Of a stretch of DNA of 64,000 bases, positions 34,404 through 43,653 are shown piece after piece; the stretch's first letter is position 1, and every line of letters begins with the position of its first letter. The position numbers and the translations under genes were made by a program. The notes under the pieces were generated by a model, which searched no databases, was not told the origin of the DNA, and saw only the letters and a program-made list of their open reading frames with translations. The stretch is from Limosilactobacillus pontis (GTDB taxonomy: Bacteria; Bacillota; Bacilli; Lactobacillales; Lactobacillaceae), in the NCBI RefSeq assembly GCF_002940945.1, contig NZ_PNFV01000001.1, positions 248,001 to 312,000 on the forward strand, in the 5' to 3' direction.

Positions 34404-35144
34404 CTACCTTCGACAGGAGAAAAACCAGCGCGTCGTCCGCTCATCAGGGGACGACGCACCAAAATCAGCACGCACCATCACGTCGGTGAAGCCGGAATGC
34501 TTCAGGGCCGCTGTAATGGTTTCAAGCGAATAACTGCGCTCAAAGTGGGTCTCACTAATCCGCTCGTAGTGCCCATCCGACAGCCGATTAAAGAAGGTCA
34601 GGTCATGAATCACCCCATGGGGAACGTCATCATCCTGGTAACTACGCCAGAGAAAGGCCTGCTGGTGATCATCATCTTCGTAGTTGTACATGTATCCCGG
34701 GTAGATAACGTCGGTTTGGTAGGGGGTAATCATGTCAAAGAGAAAACGGCCGTCATCCTGAAGGTGTGCCGCTACCTGCCGGAAAGTTGTTTCAATATCA
34801 TCAATATTTGCTAGGTAGCATAGCGAGTCAGCAAAGCAGGTCACCAGATCATACTGCGGCAAGGCAGATAGGTCGCGCATGTCCGCCGCAACCAAGGTCA
34901 GCGAAACTCCGGCCGCGGTTGCGTGCTGGCTGGCCAAGCTCAACATATCGGTCGAGAAGTCGGCCACCGTCACATCCTGCCCCCGCTGAGCCAGCAAGAC
35001 AGCTAGCCGACCGGCACCACCGGCCAGGTCGAGAATCTGCTGGGCATTGCGGCCACCATTAGCCAGAGTGTAAGCCGCCCACTTCCGGTAGAGTTCGTCG
35101 TCAAAGAGCTGGTCGTATAGCTGGGCAAAGGTGTGATAGATCAT
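34404..35144 (-). CDS. SAM-dependent methyltransferase (YqeM type)
   Basis: A 246-residue class I methyltransferase with the SAM-binding motif ILDLAGGAGRLAVLLAQRG at about residues 37-55 and acidic motif II in TVADFSTDM. It is the yqeM position of the Firmicute yqeG-yqeM cluster. Its ATG overlaps the rsfS stop (ATGA). Substrate is not established from sequence. Confidence 0.88.
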   Translation of the reverse strand: MIYHTFAQLYDQLFDDELYRKWAAYTLANGGRNAQQILDLAGGAGRLAVLLAQRGQDVTVADFSTDMLSLASQHATAAGVSLTLVAADMRDLSALPQYDLVTCFADSLCYLANIDDIETTFRQVAAHLQDDGRFLFDMITPYQTDVIYPGYMYNYEDDDHQQAFLWRSYQDDDVPHGVIHDLTFFNRLSDGHYERISETHFERSYSLETITAALKHSGFTDVMVRADFGASSPDERTTRWFFSCRR

Positions 35145-35500
35145 CAGTCGTTAACCCATTCGTCAACATTGACCAGTGGAGCATCAGACCAAAGCTTTTC
35201 CAAATTATAAAAGCTGCGGGTCTCTTCTCTGAAGATGTGAACCACCACATCGCCCAGGTCAATCAGGACCCACTTGGCATGGTTCTTCCCCTCGACACTA
35301 CCAATGTTGACCTGATTCTCATGGGCCTTCTCAATAATTGCATTGGCAATCGCTTGAACCTGCCGATCGGAACCGCCAGTCATAATGACAAAGTAGTCTG
35401 CCATCGGACTGATCTCATCAACTTTCAGTGCAACGATGTCCTCGGCCCGCCGACCATCGGCGGCCTTGACAATCATCTCTAATAATTGTTTGCTTTCCAT
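35144..35500 (-). CDS. rsfS: Ribosomal silencing factor RsfS
   Basis: A 118-residue factor that binds L14 and blocks subunit joining in stationary phase or starvation. The Iojap/RsfS fold is visible with DIVALKVDEI, DYFVIMTGGS and the WVLIDLGDVVVHIF motif. It is directly adjacent to yqeK (no gap) and overlaps the methyltransferase gene. Confidence 0.95.
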   Translation of the reverse strand: MESKQLLEMIVKAADGRRAEDIVALKVDEISPMADYFVIMTGGSDRQVQAIANAIIEKAHENQVNIGSVEGKNHAKWVLIDLGDVVVHIFREETRSFYNLEKLWSDAPLVNVDEWVND

Positions 35501-36118
35501 CTAGTTAATCTTCCCTTCATAAGCCGGTACCCAGGCGTTATAAGTCTCAATCGTCTTGGGGTACACTGGTTTCTCGTTTTCAATCAAATATGCCAGGGTG
35601 TGCTTGGTCTGGTAGGCCACTCCGGCCCCGAGGTCCTGGGCTGTAATCAGGCGTGCCTGCTCCACCCCGTCAAAGTCGCGGGCCGGTTCAATATAGTCAG
35701 CCATGTAGACCACCTGCTCCAACTTGGTCATCTTGGCCGCGCCAGTAGTGTGGTGGCGGACTGCATTCAGGATGTCCTCATCCCAGATGCCCAGCTCGTC
35801 TTTGATCAGTTCCGCGCCTACGATACCATGCCAGATAGCATTACCATAGTTTAACAGATCAGCAGACAATCCTTTAGCGTGAATTTCATCAATGAAGTCC
35901 TGATCGGGCCGCTGCTTGGCATAGTCATGGCAGAGTCCTGCAATGCTGGCCTTTTCAACATTGACCCCGTTTTGCTTGGCCAGGGCGATCGCCGTCTGTT
36001 CAACCCGCAGAACGTGGTGGAAGCGCTTAGGCTTTAAGGCAGCCTGCAGGCGGTCAACCAGCTGGTCCCGGGTCAGTGGAACATAGTGGTGGGTATACTC
36101 AATTGTTTCCTTATTCAT
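35501..36118 (-). CDS. yqeK: YqeK HD-domain nucleotide hydrolase
   Basis: A 205-residue HD-superfamily protein of the YqeK family, which hydrolyses symmetrical Ap4A. Metal ligands are in HHVLRVEQTA, GLCHDYAK and HHTTGAAKMT. It overlaps the nadD end by 8 bases and abuts rsfS, so translation is coupled. Confidence 0.93.
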   Translation of the reverse strand: MNKETIEYTHHYVPLTRDQLVDRLQAALKPKRFHHVLRVEQTAIALAKQNGVNVEKASIAGLCHDYAKQRPDQDFIDEIHAKGLSADLLNYGNAIWHGIVGAELIKDELGIWDEDILNAVRHHTTGAAKMTKLEQVVYMADYIEPARDFDGVEQARLITAQDLGAGVAYQTKHTLAYLIENEKPVYPKTIETYNAWVPAYEGKIN

Positions 36119-36755
36119 GATACAAGTGATGCTCCTTTATAAATGTAGCTACCGCATCGGGGACCATGTACCTAATCGATAGTCCCTGATTAATTCGGCG
36201 CCGGATATCCGTCGAACTAATACCGATCAACGGCACGTCCACCCAGATCACCGGGTAGGCTGCTTCATTCTTAGCTCCCGGCCGCCGGACCCCAACAAAA
36301 TGGAAGCGCGGCAGGCGAACCAGGTCAGCGATCCGATACCATTTAGGAAGGTAGTCCACCATGTCACCACCGATGATGAAGTAGTAGTCAGTGGTCGGGT
36401 GCTGCTCAACCAGCTGTTTCATTGTATCGTAAGTGTAGCTGACCCCGCCCCGGTGAAGCTCGCTCTCCTCGATCCCCAGCAATGGGTTATCATGGATAGC
36501 CAGCTTGATCATCGCTAAGCGCAGGTCAGCAGCAATTGCCGTCTTCTTATCGACGTGGGGCGGCATTGCATCTGGCATAAAGTCTACCCGATCCAGAGAC
36601 AAGGAATGACCCACCTGGTCAGCCACCAGAAGATGAGCATTGTGGATCGGATTAAATGTTCCGCCGTATATCCCCACCCGATGACGACGATCCGTCGTGA
36701 CGGGCGCTGGCTGTACACGGGTCTGGGGACTGGCAAATACTCGACAGCGCTGCAT
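36111..36755 (-). CDS. nadD: Nicotinate-nucleotide adenylyltransferase
   Basis: Adenylates NaMN in NAD biosynthesis. The protein is 214 residues. The nucleotidyltransferase motif GGTFNPIHNAH and the C-terminal ISSTDIRRRI are intact. The ATG at 36755 has AAGGAAG 7 bases upstream; the GTG at 36761 lies against it. A ~25-residue Arg-rich extension precedes the core, a feature of lactobacillus NadD proteins. Confidence 0.95.
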   Translation of the reverse strand: MQRCRVFASPQTRVQPAPVTTDRRHRVGIYGGTFNPIHNAHLLVADQVGHSLSLDRVDFMPDAMPPHVDKKTAIAADLRLAMIKLAIHDNPLLGIEESELHRGGVSYTYDTMKQLVEQHPTTDYYFIIGGDMVDYLPKWYRIADLVRLPRFHFVGVRRPGAKNEAAYPVIWVDVPLIGISSTDIRRRINQGLSIRYMVPDAVATFIKEHHLYHE

Positions 36756-36767
36756 AATCACACTTCC

Positions 36768-37079
36768 TTAGATTCGTGCTACTCGATCAGACAGGTCACG
36801 CAGGTCCTTATTAGCCGAAACCTTAAATAGGACCAACACACGACCAATCGATTGGACCACTTGAATATCCGTATTCTGTTCGATAAAGGCCTTTAGCTCA
36901 GCGGTGGTAACATCCGCGTTTTGCAGGATGTTGACCTTGATCAGTTCACGACGGTCTAGAGCGCCATCTAGCTGGGCCAGCCACTGGTCGGTCAGGCCCT
37001 CCTTCCCCACAGCAAAAATCGGCTGCAGGTGGTTAGCCTGGGCTCGTAAGAAACGTTTTTGTTTTCCTCGTAATTGCAT
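36768..37079 (-). CDS. yhbY: YhbY-type CRM-domain RNA-binding protein
   Basis: A 103-residue CRM-domain protein associated with 50S assembly. The motif VGKEGLTDQWLAQLDGAL and the C-terminal IGRVLVLFK fit the family. It lies between yqeH and nadD as in Bacillus, though aroE, found between them in Bacillus, is missing here. Confidence 0.92.
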   Translation of the reverse strand: MQLRGKQKRFLRAQANHLQPIFAVGKEGLTDQWLAQLDGALDRRELIKVNILQNADVTTAELKAFIEQNTDIQVVQSIGRVLVLFKVSANKDLRDLSDRVARI

Positions 37080-37096
37080 TATTAAACCTCACTTAA

Positions 37097-38215
37097 TTAA
37101 ATCATCGCACGACGAACCAGGGCCGCCACGCCCTTCGGTACCCAGGCAGCAACAGTGGTTCCAGCTGGAACAGTAATCCATCCCAGTCCTTCAAAGACAA
37201 TATCACTCTTTGCGTGAACCCGAAACTCCTCGCGTTCCAACGGCGGGAAGGCGGCCAGGTCAGCCTTTGACGGCGGCGTCAGAAGCTCACCGACGTGTCG
37301 CTCATAGAAGCTGTCTGCGTTGCTCAGCTTGGTTCGGTGGATCGTCAGGTTATTGTCAAAGTAGGCCACTAATCCGGCCCGCTCCCCCTTCAGGTAGTCG
37401 AAACGGGCGATCCCCCCCAAGAACAGGGTCTGTTCCGGATTCAATTGGTAGGTTCGCGGCTTGATCTCCTTTTGTGGGGCAACCAGTTTTAATGCCTTAG
37501 GCGACAAAACATGGGCCATCTGATGGGAATGAATGATCCCTGGAGTATCGATTAGGCGGTGACCATCGTCCAATGGGATCTCGATCTCATCCAGGGTCGT
37601 ACCTGGAAAGCGGGAGGTGGTGATCAAATCTTGGACCCCGGTTCGCAGTTTAATGATCTGGTTAATCAGAGTCGACTTACCAACGTTGGTGACGCCGACC
37701 ACATAAACATCCCGGTCGCCCCGGTACTTCTCAATCGTATCCAGGAGGGCGTCAATCTGGTGATTCTTTTTGGCCGATACCAGAACAGTGTCAATTGGCC
37801 GCAACCCAGCCTGGTTAGCCTGCTGACGAATCCAGTCACGCAACTTAGGGCGGCGTAATGAGTGCGGAAGAAGATCTTCCTTGTTTCCGACCAGCAGGAT
37901 CGGATTGTCGCCAACGAAGCGGTGGAGACCCGGAATCAGGCTGCCATTGAAGTCAAAGATATCGACCACGTAGACTATCAGGGCCTTGGCCTGCCCAATC
38001 TGGCTCAGCAACTTCAAGAAGTCATCGTCAGACAAGGAAACCGGCGCGATTTCGTTGTAGTGGCGCAAACGAAAACAGCGCTGACAGTATAGTTCATTGG
38101 TGGCTAACCCCTTCTCAATTGCTGACTTAGGGGTGTAACCCGGAGCAGTTCGGTCGGTCGATTGGATAACCGCACCACAACCGATACACCGTAGTTGATC
38201 GTCTTGTTCACTCAT
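37097..38215 (-). CDS. yqeH: Ribosome biogenesis GTPase YqeH
   Basis: A circularly permuted GTPase of 372 residues needed for 30S assembly. The N-terminal zinc finger is CIGCGAVIQ...CQRCF. The GTPase motifs are in permuted order: NKEDLL (G4), SAKK (G5), GVTNVGKST (G1), then DTPG (G3). It overlaps yqeG by 8 bases. Confidence 0.95.
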   Translation of the reverse strand: MSEQDDQLRCIGCGAVIQSTDRTAPGYTPKSAIEKGLATNELYCQRCFRLRHYNEIAPVSLSDDDFLKLLSQIGQAKALIVYVVDIFDFNGSLIPGLHRFVGDNPILLVGNKEDLLPHSLRRPKLRDWIRQQANQAGLRPIDTVLVSAKKNHQIDALLDTIEKYRGDRDVYVVGVTNVGKSTLINQIIKLRTGVQDLITTSRFPGTTLDEIEIPLDDGHRLIDTPGIIHSHQMAHVLSPKALKLVAPQKEIKPRTYQLNPEQTLFLGGIARFDYLKGERAGLVAYFDNNLTIHRTKLSNADSFYERHVGELLTPPSKADLAAFPPLEREEFRVHAKSDIVFEGLGWITVPAGTTVAAWVPKGVAALVRRAMI

Positions 38216-38744
38216 CTTTTGTCAATCCCTCCTGCCATTGCATTTCTGGATATTTCTGCTTCAGCCGTTTTTCCACCAGGTTGTCCATGAAACGGTTAGG
38301 CCAGGTGACCCACTTATCCGTACTGATCAGGGGCTGGACCAGGATACTGTAAACCCCGGCTCGGTTAGCCGCGATCACGTCGGTCATCAACTGGTCACCG
38401 ACCATCACCACCTCGTGACGTTTCAATCCCAGTTTACGCCGGGCCCGGGTGATACCAAAGCTCAGCGGCTTCAGCGCCCGAGAAATAAATGGCAGTTTTA
38501 AGCTAGCCGTCGCCCGAGCCACCCGCTGCTTGCTATTGTTGGAAATCACAATCAGGGGGATACCGGCTGCGTGGAGTTCGGCCATCCACTGGCGCAGTGC
38601 AGGTGTCCCATCAGGGTTATTCCAGGCAATCAGGGTATTGTCTAAGTCGGAGAAAACGGCCCGGATCCCCCTGGCTTGGAGTTGCTGTGGTGAAACCTGG
38701 TAGATGTTTCTCACCATCCAGGTTGGCTTAAATTTTTCTAACAA
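38208..38744 (-). CDS. yqeG: YqeG-family HAD phosphatase
   Basis: A 178-residue HAD-superfamily subfamily IIIA phosphatase with the catalytic DLDNTL motif near residue 33, a VISNNSKQR motif II and GDQLMTDV motif IV. It is the first gene of the yqe operon. Substrate is unknown. Its stop overlaps the yqeH start. Confidence 0.93.
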   Translation of the reverse strand: MLEKFKPTWMVRNIYQVSPQQLQARGIRAVFSDLDNTLIAWNNPDGTPALRQWMAELHAAGIPLIVISNNSKQRVARATASLKLPFISRALKPLSFGITRARRKLGLKRHEVVMVGDQLMTDVIAANRAGVYSILVQPLISTDKWVTWPNRFMDNLVEKRLKQKYPEMQWQEGLTKDE

Positions 38745-38828
38745 GATTACACCTCGTTATGCAGTATTAAATTAATTATAGCGATTGTTCAAACGGGTTT
38801 CAATTGATCTAACGCCACCCGTCCGATC

Positions 38829-38867
38829 AAAAAAGCCACCCATCGAATCAAAGGGATGGGTGGCTCA
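38829..38867 (-). terminator. Intrinsic terminator of infC-rpmI-rplT
   Basis: A perfect 11-bp GC-rich stem (AGCCACCCATC with GATGGGTGGCT) and a T6 run on the minus strand. Confidence 0.9.
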
Positions 38868-38878
38868 AGTTTTCAATC

Positions 38879-39232
38879 TTAGTTGAGGGCCTTCTTGGCT
38901 TCATCAACGATGGCCGTGAATGCCTTTGGGTCGTTAACAGCCAGGTCAGCCAACATCTTCCGGTTGATGTCGATGTTAGCCAGTTTCAGACCGTGCATCA
39001 ACTTGCTGTAGCTGATGTTGTTAATCCGAGCAGCTGCGTTGATCCGGGCAATCCAGAGTTCACGGAACTTACGCTTGTTAACCTTCCGATCACGGAAAGC
39101 GTAAACGTAACTCTTCATTACCTGGTCCTTAGCAGTCTTGAACAGACGGTGCTTTGAACCCCGGTAACCCTTTGCCAACTTCATGATGCGCTTGCGACGT
39201 GCGCGCGTAACAGTTCCACCTTTAACTCGCAT
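38879..39232 (-). CDS. rplT: 50S ribosomal protein L20
   Basis: A 117-residue assembly protein of the large subunit, with the basic N-terminal RNA-binding helix ([20 protein letters not shown]) and the globular C-terminal domain that, in B. subtilis-like systems, represses its own operon. Third gene of the infC operon. Confidence 0.98.
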   Translation of the reverse strand: MRVKGGTVTRARRKRIMKLAKGYRGSKHRLFKTAKDQVMKSYVYAFRDRKVNKRKFRELWIARINAAARINNISYSKLMHGLKLANIDINRKMLADLAVNDPKAFTAIVDEAKKALN

Positions 39233-39275
39233 GTTGAAATCCTCCTACGTATATATTTATTTAGTCAATTGAAGT

Positions 39276-39473
39276 TTACTTGAATGGCAGTAACTTCTTG
39301 TAACGCTTTACGTTGGACTTGTCCATCATGCTCAAGCCACGTAATTGACGACGTTGCTTCTTGGTCTTACCGTGGAAACGGTGACTGGTAAATGAGTTAC
39401 CACTCTTGAATCCACCATTAGCGGTACGCTTGAAACGCTTTGCAGCAGCGCGGTTAGTCTTCATCTTTGGCAT
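39276..39473 (-). CDS. rpmI: 50S ribosomal protein L35
   Basis: A 65-residue, very basic ribosomal protein starting [17 protein letters not shown] with the [13 protein letters not shown] segment. Second gene of the operon, between infC and rplT. Confidence 0.98.
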   Translation of the reverse strand: MPKMKTNRAAAKRFKRTANGGFKSGNSFTSHRFHGKTKKQRRQLRGLSMMDKSNVKRYKKLLPFK

Positions 39474-39495
39474 AACTTATTCCTACCTTCTTAAA

Positions 39496-40020
39496 TTATT
39501 TTTTCGCTTTATCAGCAGCTGGGGCGAGCGTCAAGAAGATGCTCCGTCCCTCCATCTTTGGACGTTGGACAACAGTAGCAATGTCTGAAGTTTCTTCAGC
39601 CATCCGTTCAATCATGTCACGACCGATATCCTTGTGTGTAATGGCACGGCCACGGAAACGCAACGAAACCCGAACCTTATCGCCCTTTTCGATGAACTTA
39701 CGAACCCGCTTCAGCTTAACATTGAAGTCGTTCGTATCAATCGATGGACTCAGACGAATTTCCTTAACGGTTACTGTCTTTTGTTTCTTACGAGCTTCAC
39801 GCTCTTTCTTTTGCATCTCGAAACGGTACTTACCGTAATCCATAATGCGGGCAACAGCTGGCCGGGCCTTTGGTGCAACTAACACCAAATCAAGGTTGGC
39901 ATCTTCTGCCAATTGAAGTGCTTCACGCTTCGACTTGATCCCTAACTGTTCACCGTTTTGATCAATCAGCCGCACTTCCCGTGCACGAATACCGTTATTG
40001 ACAATCATATCTTGTGCTAT
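39496..40020 (-). CDS. infC: Translation initiation factor IF3, with ATA start codon
   Basis: A 174-residue factor that tests start-codon pairing on the 30S subunit. The first ATG in frame is at 40008, but a GGAGG ribosome site at 40030-40034 is 21 bases from it. An in-frame ATA at 40018-40020, giving [17 protein letters not shown], is 9 bases from the site and matches the position of the AUU start of Bacillus infC. A non-canonical start is the standard IF3 autoregulation device, since IF3 rejects such codons. IF3-N and IF3-C domains are complete. Confidence 0.95.
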   Translation of the reverse strand: MAQDMIVNNGIRAREVRLIDQNGEQLGIKSKREALQLAEDANLDLVLVAPKARPAVARIMDYGKYRFEMQKKEREARKKQKTVTVKEIRLSPSIDTNDFNVKLKRVRKFIEKGDKVRVSLRFRGRAITHKDIGRDMIERMAEETSDIATVVQRPKMEGRSIFLTLAPAADKAKK

Positions 40021-40034
40021 GGCAACGCACCTCC

Positions 40035-40197
40035 AATTTTATTAGCGAAAGATCAAGCAAAAAAAGCGGGATGCAAACTGCACCCCGCTAAACAGGAGCA
40101 GACCTCGTTCGTCTGCTCAATTTCATCTCGTCAGCCCGACGATCCTTATCGCCCAGGCGAGAAGCGGGTGCTTCTGCTTTTTCTTTCAACGTTTACT
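40035..40197 (-). promoter_or_regulatory. L20-type autoregulatory leader of infC-rpmI-rplT
   Basis: The leader ends in a terminator hairpin (AGCGGG, TGC and complements, T7 tract at about 40059-40066). Upstream, a GCACCCGCT segment is complementary to the terminator arm (AGCGGGGTGC), allowing a competing structure or pseudoknot of the kind bound by L20. Several other hairpins lie between. Matches the known Firmicute infC leader design. Confidence 0.8.
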
Positions 40198-40226
40198 AGA
40201 CTACAAAACTATAGACTAAATGTCAA
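40198..40226 (-). promoter_or_regulatory. Promoter of infC operon
   Basis: TTGACA (40221-40226), a 17-base spacer, and TAGTCT (40198-40203) on the minus strand. Confidence 0.6.
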
Positions 40227-40230
40227 GGGA

Positions 40231-41169
40231 TTATCCCTTCTTCCGCAGATTTTCTCCGTTCATCGTGATCTCTCGGGAGAGAAACCTGATCCGCTCCATA
40301 ATCCGGGCCGCTTTAACCGGCTCCACGACCCCTTGGTTGTTGATCGCCAGATGCTGCTTCTCAAGCTGATCCATCGAGAAGTTGGAGCTGAAAAAGGTTG
40401 GCAATTCTTCCTGCATCCGATACTCAAGAATCACACCGAGGACGTCATCACGAACCCAGGTCGACATGGCGTCAGCACCAATGTCATCCAGCATCAGCAC
40501 TGGTGCCTTTTTGACCGCATCGATCTTCGTCCCAGCCTCATTGGTACGAATTGAATTCTTCATTTCAACAGCAAAGCTTGGAAAATGAACCATCGTAGTG
40601 GCAACGTCGTGCTTGGCCAGTTCATTGGCCGCTGCTGCTAGCAGGTAAGTCTTACCCACCCCAAAACTCCCCGTCAGATAGAGTCCTGGCTGAAAGTGAT
40701 CCGGCTGATAGTGGTCGATGAAGTCGTTGACGGCGTTATAGGCCAGTACCCGTCCTTCCGTCCCGTTCTGATCATCAAGGTAATAATCATCCAGGGTGGC
40801 TTGGCGGATGAACTTCGGCATGTTGATCGAGTTGACCAACTGACGGAGATATTCCTGGTGGCGACGCTCAATCAGCTGCTGGGTCGGTACGTAGGTCACA
40901 TCAATTTGGCCAGCCACTAGCTGCAACTGAGGCGAGTAGCCAGGGGCCACCGTCGCCTTACCAGCCTTAATCAATTGCTTTTCATGGAAAAACTCATACA
41001 GTTTCGATCGGCCCCGCCGGATATTCTCCTGACTTAATTGGTCACGATGCTGGTTTAGAAAATCCCGCACCTCTGGATCTTGATATACCTGTTTCATCAA
41101 CTGGTCCATGTCGGCCGCGACGTTGCGTCCCTGCATCATTTTCTGAATTGTTTTGTTTAGTGATTCCAA
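40231..41169 (-). CDS. dnaI: Primosomal protein DnaI (helicase loader)
   Basis: An AAA+ ATPase of about 312 residues that loads the replicative helicase. It has an N-terminal helicase-binding region and a C-terminal ATPase with Walker A GSFGVGKT and Walker B MLDDIGAD. A TTG at 41169 lies 8 bases after GGGGAGG within the end of dnaB; a GTG at 41178 overlaps the ribosome site itself and is less likely. It is coupled to dnaB. Confidence 0.94.
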   Translation of the reverse strand: MESLNKTIQKMMQGRNVAADMDQLMKQVYQDPEVRDFLNQHRDQLSQENIRRGRSKLYEFFHEKQLIKAGKATVAPGYSPQLQLVAGQIDVTYVPTQQLIERRHQEYLRQLVNSINMPKFIRQATLDDYYLDDQNGTEGRVLAYNAVNDFIDHYQPDHFQPGLYLTGSFGVGKTYLLAAAANELAKHDVATTMVHFPSFAVEMKNSIRTNEAGTKIDAVKKAPVLMLDDIGADAMSTWVRDDVLGVILEYRMQEELPTFFSSNFSMDQLEKQHLAINNQGVVEPVKAARIMERIRFLSREITMNGENLRKKG

Positions 41170-41174
41170 AGCAA

Positions 41175-42530
41175 TCACCTCCCCTTCCGGTTGTTAGCTT
41201 GCCGAGCTCGAGCCTTGGCAAGGGCTGACGCTGAAGCTTTCTTGGTCCGGGTAGCCTCATCCTGTTTGCTCCAGTCTGGCATCGTCTCACGAACTTCCAT
41301 TCGTCGGTAACTACGCTTTCCAGCAGACCGCTTGACCGGACTTTGCTGTCTATCCTGGTTGAACTTCTTCAGCTGAATCAAGGCACTAGCCCCATCGTGG
41401 ACCCCGGCCCGCAACCAATCATTGGCAATTGCATCCACAAAATTGCCCTTTAAAGTAGCGTTACCGAGGTCAGCAATCACATACCAAGAGAGAACATTAA
41501 TTACAGACGATGGCAGGCTGCCGTCCTGGATCAAGCGGGTCAGGACGTTGCGCTCGCCTGCAGTAACATAGCCGCCTGTCTGCTCCTTTAGGGCCTGGAG
41601 AAAGGCTACTGGGGCATAGTTGTCGGTGCTCTTCAGCAACTGGCGGTCCTTGTTGGTCAGCTGCTTATCATCCGTCGGTATCTGTTTTCTAGGCGTTACT
41701 GTCGGGGCAGCTACCCGTTTGTACTTAGCGGCTACCTGCCGCTTGAACTTCTGGGCATCGAAGTGATTGGTTGCTAGGTCCAAAGCCCCCTGAATCTGAC
41801 GGGCCATCGTCGGCTCATCAATCCCGTAAAGCTGGTGTTCAACCTCAATCAGCTCTCGGTGAGCTGCCAAATCATCACGGGCCACGGGTTGACTCTTCAA
41901 GAGGGTCAGCAAGGTTTTCCAGTCAAAGTCAGTACTAGTGGCCACTAGGGAATGCGTTGGTGTGGTAGTAGTTATTACCTGTGCCTTCTTAACAACCGCT
42001 GGCACATTTACCAGTTCACGCTGATCAACTTGATAAGTATCCAAGAAATGGTGACTAATGTTTTTTAGGTGGGCCCGATCACTAGTCAACCGGTAACGGT
42101 GAGCCCGTTTAACCAAGCGATCAAAAGCTTGCTCGCCGATTGCCTCCAGCAAGAGAACGCTCAGCAGGTTATCATTTAGGAATTTGTCCGGGGTTAAAGT
42201 CGACTGAAGCTCGTAAACATAAAGATCTCCCTGGGCATCGTGCTGAAAGTAGGTTGAAACAATCCCCATCCCCTCCAGACGACGCAGGCCCTCACTTAGC
42301 TGACTCTGACCAGCATTGACCTGAACCAGCAGTGTCGACTGCAGACGACGGTCGGCAAGGGTCGGTGCGGCGATGAGCTGGCTACGCAGGGCGTAGAAGA
42401 GGCTGAAGGCTACCGGCCCCAGTACTGGCTGGTAGAAGTCGGTAAAAGTCCGGTCGCTGAAATTGATAAAGTCGGCCGCGGCGGTCACTAAATAACCCGC
42501 TTGCGGATCAAAACTGGCCCTCATCGTCAC
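41175..42530 (-). CDS. dnaB: Replication initiation / membrane attachment protein DnaB (Firmicute type)
   Basis: A 451-residue DNA-remodelling protein that acts with DnaD and DnaI in replication restart and initiation. Two DnaB/DnaD-like domains are expected (about 20-200 and 300-420), with a basic C-terminal tail. The C-terminal half carries the YVTAGERNVLTRLIQDG and VLSWYV pattern. GTG at 42530 has a G-rich ribosome site 8 bases upstream. It lies between nrdR and dnaI. Confidence 0.92.
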   Translation of the reverse strand: MTMRASFDPQAGYLVTAAADFINFSDRTFTDFYQPVLGPVAFSLFYALRSQLIAAPTLADRRLQSTLLVQVNAGQSQLSEGLRRLEGMGIVSTYFQHDAQGDLYVYELQSTLTPDKFLNDNLLSVLLLEAIGEQAFDRLVKRAHRYRLTSDRAHLKNISHHFLDTYQVDQRELVNVPAVVKKAQVITTTTPTHSLVATSTDFDWKTLLTLLKSQPVARDDLAAHRELIEVEHQLYGIDEPTMARQIQGALDLATNHFDAQKFKRQVAAKYKRVAAPTVTPRKQIPTDDKQLTNKDRQLLKSTDNYAPVAFLQALKEQTGGYVTAGERNVLTRLIQDGSLPSSVINVLSWYVIADLGNATLKGNFVDAIANDWLRAGVHDGASALIQLKKFNQDRQQSPVKRSAGKRSYRRMEVRETMPDWSKQDEATRTKKASASALAKARARQANNRKGR

Positions 42531-42542
42531 CGTTCTAACCCC

Positions 42543-43010
42543 CTACTTTTTCTTGTGTTCATCCTTGACCATCGTTTCCAACTCGCTCATGAAGGCATCC
42601 ACATCCTTGAACTGCCGGTAGACGCTGGCAAAGCGGATGTAGGCAATCTCGTCAACACCCTTCAGCTCGTTCATCACGAATTTGCCGATGACCTGGCTGG
42701 AGACCTCGTTTTCTCCAAGTCCCCGTACCTGTTTCTCTACCTTATCGGTCAGCTTAGTCAGGCGCTCCATGCTCACCGGCCGTTTCTCAGCGGACCGGAC
42801 AATCCCGTTTAGAATCTTCTGTCGGCTGAATTCCTGCCGGGTGCCATCCTTCTTAATGACTAGCAGTGGCGTCTCCTCATAGCGCTCGAAGGTGGTAAAG
42901 CGGAATCCACAGTGGACACATTCACGCCGACGTCGGATGAAGGTACCGTCTTCACTAGGACGGCTATCTACCACCCGTGAACCATTTTTATGACAGTGTG
43001 GGCATCGCAA
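42543..43010 (-). CDS. nrdR: Transcriptional repressor NrdR
   Basis: A 155-residue ATP-cone regulator that represses ribonucleotide reductase genes when dATP is high. The N-terminal zinc ribbon is CPHC...CVHCGFRF, followed by the ATP-cone (VIKKDGTRQEFSRQKILNGI). A TTG at 43010 with GGAGGGG 6 bases upstream gives the expected MRCPHC start; the longer frame to 43076 is not needed. Confidence 0.95.
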   Translation of the reverse strand: MRCPHCHKNGSRVVDSRPSEDGTFIRRRRECVHCGFRFTTFERYEETPLLVIKKDGTRQEFSRQKILNGIVRSAEKRPVSMERLTKLTDKVEKQVRGLGENEVSSQVIGKFVMNELKGVDEIAYIRFASVYRQFKDVDAFMSELETMVKDEHKKK

Positions 43011-43050
43011 AGCGTTCCCCTCCTTTTGAATAGTTACGTAGTACTTTATT

Positions 43051-43653
43051 TTACCGCGTGCCCTGCAGGTCTTCAACCAATTGGGCTACCTGACGGCGCG
43101 TTTGCTCCAGGCTGCCATCGTTATTAATTACTACATCCGCCCTGGCCATCTTCGTACTTAGAGGAAGCTGGGCAGCAATCCGGGCCTGGGCCGCCGCCTT
43201 TGAATAGCCGTTGCGGGCCATCAACCGACACAACTCGGTTATCGGACTCACCCAGACAACCACGACCATGTCGCAGTCCGTGTCATACCCCTCTTCGAAC
43301 AGAAGCGGTACATCTAGGACAACGTTGGCAACCCCCTGCCGCTTAAAATTAGCGACAGCTTGCCAAATGGCATCTCTAATCAGGGGCTGCATTACCCGGT
43401 CGAGTTTGTGACGGGCAGTTGGGTCAGCAAATACCAGCTGTCCCAGCCGTTGCCGATTCAGGTTGCCATCAGGAGCAATAACCCCTTGACCAAAGATGGC
43501 CGCTAGCTTGTCCAAGGCTACTGAACCGGGACGCTGGACCTGGCGGGCAACCTGGTCGGCATCGACGATCGGCAGGCCTGCCTGGCGTAGGAGGTTGCTG
43601 ACGGTCGACTTACCACTGGCGATTCCACCAGTCAAACCAATGATCCTTGTCAT
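43051..43653 (-). CDS. coaE: Dephospho-CoA kinase
   Basis: Last step of CoA synthesis. The protein is 200 residues with the P-loop GLTGGIASGKST near the N-terminus and the LDVPLLFE motif. The ATG at 43653 overlaps the mutM stop (ATGA), and its GGAGGAGG ribosome site lies inside the last mutM codons. The open frame extends upstream to 43689 but without a better start. Confidence 0.95.
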   Translation of the reverse strand: MTRIIGLTGGIASGKSTVSNLLRQAGLPIVDADQVARQVQRPGSVALDKLAAIFGQGVIAPDGNLNRQRLGQLVFADPTARHKLDRVMQPLIRDAIWQAVANFKRQGVANVVLDVPLLFEEGYDTDCDMVVVVWVSPITELCRLMARNGYSKAAAQARIAAQLPLSTKMARADVVINNDGSLEQTRRQVAQLVEDLQGTR

